Source: Chara braunii
Taxonomy: Eukaryota > Streptophyta > Charophyceae > Charales > Characeae
Length of the DNA: 27,713 nucleotides
Assembly (NCBI GenBank): GCA_003427395.1
Contig: BFEA01000349.1
Span: 1,456,941-1,484,653 of the forward strand
Reading direction: 5' to 3'
In this document: piece by piece, positions 27,291 to 27,713 of the stretch
Layout: each line of letters starts with the position of its first letter
Numbering within the stretch: position 1 is the first letter of the stretch
Program-made: the position numbers and the translations under genes
The notes under the pieces: model-generated
What the model was told of the DNA's origin: nothing
Seen by the model: only the letters and a program-made list of their open reading frames with translations
The model's database searches: none

Positions 27291-27506
27291 TATTGTCTTC
27301 CTGTGTGAGCGCCAGGCCCCTTCACACCATGGAATGATGATGATGTATGTTTGGGCTGCATTGCAACATTGATTGTTCGGATCATTGGTATTTAAGCCTT
27401 CCGCTATACTATCTTGTACTTTGTGAGAGAGGTCGGTTCTTGTTCTGGTCTGCACCTTCACGGTATGCGACATTTACAGACAATAGGACATTATGACGTG
27501 ACATGA

Positions 27507-27616
27507 CAAAATCAAACATGCTCCGAGAGAGAGAGAGAGAGGCAAGTTCGTGACGTGGGCAAGTCCTGTGAGAGAGACAGAGAGAGAGAGACGTGGGTGA
27601 TTCATGTGAGAGACAG

Positions 27617-27698
<82 letters not shown>

Positions 27699-27713
27699 GC
27701 GTGTTTGATTTTG
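27507..27713. repeat. Foldback/MITE-like element with (GA)n/(CT)n interior
   Basis: The left end CAAAATCAAACATGCTCCGA at 27507 is matched in reverse complement by tcggagcgtgtttgattttg at the window end, with one substitution. Inside, GA-rich and CT-rich arms continue the pairing. Length is about 207 bp. The right target-site flank lies outside the window, so a target-site duplication cannot be checked. Confidence 0.8.

Overview
The window looks like repeat-rich nuclear DNA from the green-plant lineage. The best guess is a charophyte alga such as Chara, but this is inference. Evidence: a plant-style Ty3/gypsy element primed by initiator tRNA-Met (TGGTATCAGAGC), with a chromodomain-like integrase tail; a LINE remnant with a plant-type zinc-binding tail; and one exon-sized piece of dynein heavy-chain stalk, which points to an organism with motile flagella and large introns. 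Single Ns and one 38-base N run mark assembly joins.

Layout. 1-2680: decayed LINE, with a 90-bp tandem repeat at its left edge. 3397-3708: dynein stalk exon inside otherwise unassigned DNA. 4839-13633: a broken Ty3/gypsy chromovirus with a 1.3-kb 5' LTR, TATA box, primer-binding site, long hairpin-bearing leader, frameshifted gag, protease/RT, RNase H/integrase, polypurine tract and a truncated 3' LTR. 13634-15925: purine-rich leader-like DNA ending in a large (GA)n tract with a gap. 15926-22075: a compact, one-strand block of nine ORFs plus a retroviral-type Gag, with stop/start overlaps (ATGA, TGATG) or gaps of at most 18 nt between neighbours. 22112-24130: noncoding DNA packed with short perfect hairpins, containing a type III hammerhead ribozyme motif, a 107-nt foldback and an antisense 3' piece of U6 snRNA. 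24545-25033 (minus): another broken ORF that resembles the 15.9-21 kb family. 25-27.5 kb: unassigned and low-complexity DNA. 27507-27713: a foldback element with a (GA/CT)n interior reaching the window end.

The most unusual part is 15926-22075. At least seven of its ORFs are divergent tandem paralogues of one family I do not recognise. The shared layout is an N-terminal strand-rich part ending near a K-G-x-x-x-W or similar motif, a central A-x-I-F-L segment, and a C-terminal L-Y-T-x-C-V-D or L-x-T-L-C-W segment. The block is followed by a Gag-like capsid gene, with no pol in the window. Such a polycistronic layout is rare in nuclear genomes and recalls caulimovirus-type genome organisation, so an unclassified endogenous retroelement or pararetrovirus-like element is my working hypothesis. 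Several ORFs carry one or more nonsense changes, some apparently at tryptophan codons, so this copy is old and not functional as a whole.
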